Assembly: GCA_035576005.1 (NCBI GenBank) | Contig: DATLXH010000075.1 | Location: forward strand, 1 to 40,313 | Direction: 5' to 3' | Length of the DNA stretch: 40,313 nucleotides | DNA from: DATLXH01 sp035576005 | Lineage (GTDB): Bacteria; Acidobacteriota; Thermoanaerobaculia; Gp7-AA8 | Shown: piece after piece, positions 39,620 to 40,313 of the stretch | Layout: every line of letters begins with the position of its first letter | How positions within the stretch are numbered: position 1 is the first letter of the stretch | Translations under genes and position numbers: made by a program | The notes under the pieces: model-generated | The model's input: the letters and a program-made list of their open reading frames with translations, nothing else | Databases searched by the model: none | Told to the model about the DNA's origin: nothing

Positions 39620-40313
39620 ATGCCGACAAGTTACCGCGAGTACATGCCCGAGCAGTCGTTGCTACTGCCGCCCTCGTTGCGTGATTGGTTGCCCGAAGGG
39701 CACTTGGTTCACTTCATCTCGGATGTCGTGGATCAGTTGGATCTGAAAGCGTTTTACGAGCGGTACGCGGGAGACGGAAGGCGCAAGCAGCCGTTCGAAC
39801 CGCGGATGATGTTGAAGGTTCTGCTGTATGCGTATGCGAGCGGAACGTTCTCGTCGCGGAAAATCGCCAAGCGGATCGAAGAAGACGTGGCGTTACGAAT
39901 GCTGGCCGGAGGGAACTTTCCATCGCATCGAACGATCTCCGATTTCCGAAAGCTGAACCTGGAGGCATTCCGCGGGGTATTCGTGCAGGTGGTGCGTTTC
40001 GCTCAGGAGGCTGGGCTGGTGCGCATGGGCACGATTGCGACGGATGGGACGAAAGTGAAGGCGAACGCGAGCAAGCACAAAGCAATGAGCTATGGGCGGA
40101 TGGTGCAGGAAGAGAAACGCATGGAGAAAGAGATCGAACAACTGGTCAAGCAGGCGGAGAAGGAAGACGCTCAAGAGGATGCTGAGTTCGGAGACGATGT
40201 TCGTGGAGATGAACTACCCGAGGATCTGCGGCATCGTGAGACGCGGCTCAAGAAGATCAAGGAAGCCAAGAAGCGGCTGGAGGACCGTCAGGTAGAGGCC
40301 GACCAGAAGAAGG
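39620..40313 (+). CDS. IS1182-like transposase, 3' part outside the window
   Basis: Open from the ATG at 39620 to the window end (231 codons). Opening PTSYREYMPEQSLLLPPSLR, then LPEGHLVHFISDVVDQLDL, RKQPFEPRMMLKVLLYAYAS and SHRTISDFRKLNLEAFRGVF match the N-terminal domain of IS1182/IS5-type transposases. IATDGTKVKANASKHKAMSY holds the first catalytic Asp of the DDE triad. A charged coiled-coil follows, as in this family. The rest, including the other two acidic residues, would lie downstream. The left IS end may be just after CTAG (39573-39576), beside repeat R4. Whether the copy is intact cannot be seen. Confidence 0.9.
   Translation, partial: MPTSYREYMPEQSLLLPPSLRDWLPEGHLVHFISDVVDQLDLKAFYERYAGDGRRKQPFEPRMMLKVLLYAYASGTFSSRKIAKRIEEDVALRMLAGGNFPSHRTISDFRKLNLEAFRGVFVQVVRFAQEAGLVRMGTIATDGTKVKANASKHKAMSYGRMVQEEKRMEKEIEQLVKQAEKEDAQEDAEFGDDVRGDELPEDLRHRETRLKKIKEAKKRLEDRQVEADQKK

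Overview
The window is GC-rich and comes from a Gram-negative bacterium. It encodes a TonB-dependent receptor, a LolA carrier, SecDF/YajC and a protein with an IPTL-CTERM-like sorting tail. Gene styles, including TonB receptors with a carboxypeptidase-like N-terminus and many hairpin-rich intergenic repeats, resemble Acidobacteriota (Thermoanaerobaculia-like). That placement is an inference; no rRNA or marker tree is available here. No tRNA, rRNA or CRISPR array was seen.

Layout. 188-5294 (+) is a lysine/diaminopimelate block (lysC, dapB, dapA, dapD and a DapC-type aminotransferase) with overlapping starts. A stand-alone receiver protein follows (5530-5961). On the minus strand, maeB (malic enzyme fused to a phosphotransacetylase-like domain) is followed by the envelope/translation block lolA-tgt-yajC-secD-secF (13894 down to 8532). 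From 14407 the plus strand carries a secreted protein, an M23 peptidase, a GHMP kinase fused to an unexpected C-terminal region (16935-18803) and a 1367-residue sigma-54 activator (18964-23067). 23499-27119 holds a tightly coupled nucleotidyltransferase / metallophosphoesterase / EgtB-OvoA-like non-heme iron enzyme operon with an iron/manganese superoxide dismutase just downstream. 27301-30139 is an ABC exporter operon with a secreted partner. 30624-37994 carries a REC-GGDEF-EAL protein, a TonB receptor, a GNAT acetyltransferase and an Ig-like repeat surface protein. The right end has two translationally coupled short CbiX-type chelatases (minus strand), bracketed by two copies of a repeat family, and the start of an IS1182-like transposase cut by the window edge.

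Intergenic spaces hold an unusual number of structured repeats. There are four copies of a MITE-like family with 13-bp terminal inverted repeats (R1-R4), three other long inverted-repeat elements, a three-unit tandem double-hairpin array, GC-rich palindromes, and four perfect octamers just upstream of the Ig-like surface protein. An 816-bp duplication also lies inside that surface-protein gene.

The best candidates for new biology are four: (1) the GHMP kinase carrying what looks like the C-terminal tail of HerA/DUF87-type ATPases, beside a sigma-54 activator with a degenerate STAND/TPR sensor; (2) the nucleotidyltransferase-phosphoesterase-EgtB-like operon with no EgtD partner in view; (3) the asymmetric CbiX pair, in which one member lacks the second catalytic histidine; (4) the octamer tract upstream of the surface protein, a possible phase-variation switch.
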